From an uncultured Azospirillum sp. (lineage in GTDB: Bacteria > Pseudomonadota > Alphaproteobacteria > Azospirillales > Azospirillaceae), in contig CALGOL010000140.1 in assembly GCA_937960755.1 (NCBI GenBank), positions 1-8,226 of the forward strand: 8,226 nucleotides of DNA. Reading direction: 5' to 3'. The translations under genes and the position numbers were made by a program. The notes beneath the pieces were generated by a model. It was given only the letters and a program-made list of their open reading frames with translations. It was not told the DNA's origin and did no database searches. Positions 6,587-8,226 of this stretch are shown here, piece by piece; position 1 is the first letter of the stretch, and every line of letters begins with the position of its first letter.

Positions 6587-6853
6587 ATGGATCACGTCAC
6601 CTATTCCCAACTGCGGCAAAACCTTGCGTCCCTGATGGATAAGGTCTGCGACGATCATGCGCCGCTGCTGGTGACGCGGCGCAACGGCCGCTCGGTGATT
6701 ATGATGTCGGTCGACGACTATGAAGAGATGGATGCGACGGTTCACGTCACCCGCAGCCCCGCCAATGTCGCTTGGCTCAATCAGTCGATTGCGCAAGCTG
6801 AAGCGGGAGAGGTGGTGTTCCACGGCTTGATTGATCCCGATAAAGCGCCGTGA
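6587..6853 (+). CDS. yefM: YefM-type antitoxin (Phd/YefM family)
   Basis: This 88-residue antitoxin neutralises the YoeB toxin encoded next and represses their shared promoter. The N-terminal Phd/YefM fold starts MDHVTYSQLRQNLASLMDKV, close to E. coli YefM (83 residues) in pattern. DHAPLLVTRRNGRSVIMMS (23-41) and DDYEEMDATVHVTRSPAN (43-60) follow, with RSPAN the family signature before the toxin-binding tail. The tail (61-88) would be unfolded when free and cleaved by Lon or Clp proteases, as in known members. The start is set by AGGAG 9 nt upstream. The stop overlaps the toxin start in GTGA, so translation is coupled. The pair runs against all the surrounding metabolic genes, which suggests it arrived separately. 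Confidence 0.95.
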   Translation: MDHVTYSQLRQNLASLMDKVCDDHAPLLVTRRNGRSVIMMSVDDYEEMDATVHVTRSPANVAWLNQSIAQAEAGEVVFHGLIDPDKAP

Positions 6854-7119
6854 TCCTGTCTTGGACCAAAAACGGTTGGGCGGACTACCTCTATTGGCAG
6901 ACCGCCGACCGCCCAATGACCAAGCGCGTTAATGCGCTGGTTTTGGAAACCATGCGGTCGCCATTTACCGGAATCGGCAAGCCGGAGCCGTTAAAAGGAG
7001 ATTACGCAGGGTGCTGGTCGCGCCGTATCGACAGTGAGCATCGGCTGATCTATCGGGTTTCCGGCGTGGGCGATGGACAGACGCTGTTGATTTACGCCTG
7101 TCGCCACCACTACGGATAG
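6850..7119 (+). CDS. yoeB: YoeB-type toxin (ribosome-dependent mRNA endonuclease)
   Basis: YoeB cuts mRNA in the ribosomal A site and so stops translation when its antitoxin is lost. The 89-residue protein matches E. coli YoeB throughout: ILSWTKNGWADYLYWQTADR (2-21), SPFTGIGKPEPLKGDYAGCWSRRI (37-60), SEHRLIYRV (62-70) and ACRHHY (83-88). The residues that act in catalysis in E. coli (E46, R65, H83, Y84) correspond here to E46, R65, H87 and Y88, so the toxin looks intact. It starts with GTG, overlapping the antitoxin stop by 3 nt, which should keep toxin output below antitoxin output. It ends only 5 nt from the end of the convergent chorismate mutase gene, with no terminator between. Confidence 0.95.
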   Translation: MILSWTKNGWADYLYWQTADRPMTKRVNALVLETMRSPFTGIGKPEPLKGDYAGCWSRRIDSEHRLIYRVSGVGDGQTLLIYACRHHYG

Positions 7120-7124
7120 CCGCA

Positions 7125-7415
7125 TCATCCTTTCAATTTGTCGTGCAGGAACTCCTCTTCCAGTCGGCAGGCCTCTTCGATAATCAGGTGATAGAGGCTT
7201 TCGGCGAAGTCCGGGGAAAGGCCGGCGTTTTCCGCCAGCGCCCGCGCTTGCCGTTTGACCACGGCGATGCGTTCGGGCAGCACGGCGGGCAGACCTTCGC
7301 GCTTTTTCACCACCGCGACCCGATGCACCACCGCAAAACGTTTCGCTAATAAGGCGATAATGTCGCGGTCGATGGCGTCGATGTCGGCGCGCAGTTCAAT
7401 AAGCGAGTCGGTCAT
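7125..7415 (-). CDS. AroQ-type chorismate mutase
   Basis: A 96-residue all-helical domain of the chorismate mutase type II (AroQ) fold. It would turn chorismate into prephenate on the path to phenylalanine and tyrosine. Compared with the E. coli domain, R9 (IELRADIDAID), R26 and K37 match active-site residues; PERIAVVKRQA (47-57) matches the next helix. At the position of the catalytic Gln88 of E. coli the sequence has E86 (IIEEACRLEEEF), as in yeast chorismate mutase, where Glu acts when protonated. The layout also resembles PchB isochorismate-pyruvate lyase, so a related lyase is an alternative. No ACT or dehydratase domain is fused. AAAGGAGAG lies about 9 nt before the ATG. It follows pdhC by 43 nt on the same strand and may be cotranscribed, which is metabolically unexpected. 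Confidence 0.85.
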   Translation of the reverse strand: MTDSLIELRADIDAIDRDIIALLAKRFAVVHRVAVVKKREGLPAVLPERIAVVKRQARALAENAGLSPDFAESLYHLIIEEACRLEEEFLHDKLKG

Positions 7416-7458
7416 GGGGCCAGCCTCTCCTTTAAGGACTTGCTAGGAATATCGCCCC

Positions 7459-8226
7459 TTACAGAAGCATGCTGAGGGGGTCTTCCACCAGCTTCTTGAA
7501 AGCCGCGAGGAATTCCGCTCCTACCGCGCCGTCCACCACCCGGTGATCGACCGACAAGGTGCAGCTCATCACCGTCGCCACCGCCAGCGCGCCGGCCTTG
7601 ACCACCGGGCGCTGTTCGCCGGCGCCCACCGCCAAAATGGCGCCTTGCGGCGGGTTGACGATGGCCGCGAACTCCTTCACCCCGAACATGCCGAGGTTGG
7701 AGATGGAGAAGGTGCCGCCCTGATACTCTTCCGGCTTCAGCTTGCCGTCGCGGGCGCGCTTGGCCAGATCCTTCATTTCGTTCGAAATGGTGGCGAGGCC
7801 CTTGTTCTCCGCCGCCTTGACGATGGGGGTGATGAGGCCGCCCGGCGTCGCCACCGCCACCGACACGTCGGCGTGGTCGTACATCAAAATGCCGTCGTCA
7901 GACCAAGCGGCGTTGGCGGCCGGGACCTTCTTCAGCGCCAGCGCCACGGCGCGGATGATGAAGTCGTTGACCGACAGCTTGTACTCGTCCGACCGGCCGT
8001 TCAACTCGCTGCGGGTCTTCAGCAGCGCGTCCAGTTCGATGTCGATGGTCAGATAGAAGTGCGGGATGGTCTGCTTGGCTTCGGTCAAGCGCTTGGCGAT
8101 GGTCTTGCGCATGCCGCTGTTGGGCTGAAGCTTGTACTTCATGCCCAGCTTGTCCGAGTAGTCCTTAGCGTCCACGCCCTGCGGCGCAGCCGCCTTCGCG
8201 GCGGGCGCGGCCGGAGCGGCGGCGGG
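7459..8226 (-). CDS. pdhC: Pyruvate dehydrogenase E2, dihydrolipoamide acetyltransferase (partial)
   Basis: The last 255 residues of E2 are visible; the lipoyl and E3-binding domains lie beyond the right edge. E2 moves the acetyl group from lipoate to CoA and forms the core of the pyruvate dehydrogenase complex. The visible part opens with an Ala/Pro-rich linker (about 17 residues to the edge, all in frame), so the GTG at 8175 is an internal codon and not a start. The catalytic domain follows: SGMRKTIAKRLTEAKQTIPH, then SVNDFIIRAVALALKKVP, GGTFSISNLGMFGVKEFAAI, and the active-site motif DHRVVDG, whose His lies 28 residues from the C-terminus. These blocks, with the ending FLAAFKKLVEDPLSMLL, fit pyruvate rather than 2-oxoglutarate dehydrogenase E2. 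It is the lipoylated substrate of LipA and the partner of Lpd encoded downstream. Confidence 0.95.
   Translation of the reverse strand, partial: PAAAPAAPAAKAAAPQGVDAKDYSDKLGMKYKLQPNSGMRKTIAKRLTEAKQTIPHFYLTIDIELDALLKTRSELNGRSDEYKLSVNDFIIRAVALALKKVPAANAAWSDDGILMYDHADVSVAVATPGGLITPIVKAAENKGLATISNEMKDLAKRARDGKLKPEEYQGGTFSISNLGMFGVKEFAAIVNPPQGAILAVGAGEQRPVVKAGALAVATVMSCTLSVDHRVVDGAVGAEFLAAFKKLVEDPLSMLL

Noticed and set aside
4588..6642. 684-residue plus-strand open frame opposite lpd
   Set aside because: It runs through lpd in antisense, the palindromic repeat and the yefM promoter. It is low-complexity in Asp/Gly/Ala/His and is not a credible protein.
8173..8175. GTG as the start of the E2 protein
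   Set aside because: The frame stays open to the window edge through an Ala/Pro linker typical of E2 proteins, so the gene is cut by the window rather than starting here.

Overview
The window is chromosomal DNA of a GC-rich proteobacterium, most likely an alphaproteobacterium of the Rhodospirillales type. The reasons are the protein sequences, the run pdhC - (chorismate mutase) - lpd - lipA on one strand, a DUF29 protein, and compact gene spacing. Genus and species cannot be read from it.

Layout from the right edge, following the minus-strand genes. First is the C-terminal 255 residues of the pyruvate dehydrogenase E2 component (pdhC, cut by the window edge), then a small AroQ-type chorismate mutase. 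Next, on the opposite strand, comes a complete YefM-YoeB toxin-antitoxin pair with its own promoter and a striking operator-like array. Then come lpd (E3, dihydrolipoamide dehydrogenase), a roughly 160-bp nested palindromic repeat, a DUF29 protein, lipA (lipoyl synthase), a MoxR-type AAA+ ATPase and a CoxE-like VWA protein. An IS630-family insertion sequence fills the left end, about 80 bp beyond the VWA gene. Both terminal inverted repeats of the IS are visible.

How it fits together: PdhC carries lipoyl groups, LipA makes them by sulfur insertion, and Lpd reoxidises them, so the backbone is a lipoate/pyruvate dehydrogenase cluster. The MoxR and VWA genes follow lipA with gaps of 15 and 9 nt and are probably cotranscribed with it. 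This suggests, but does not prove, that this chaperone-like pair serves an iron-sulfur or lipoate-related client. The toxin-antitoxin pair, the palindromic repeat, DUF29 and the IS look like later additions to this backbone.

The points most worth checking are the three GTAC-centred sites spaced exactly 12 bp apart before yefM, the nested palindrome with compensatory changes between its arms, and the lipA-moxR-vwa linkage. No RNA gene, CRISPR array or replication origin was seen.
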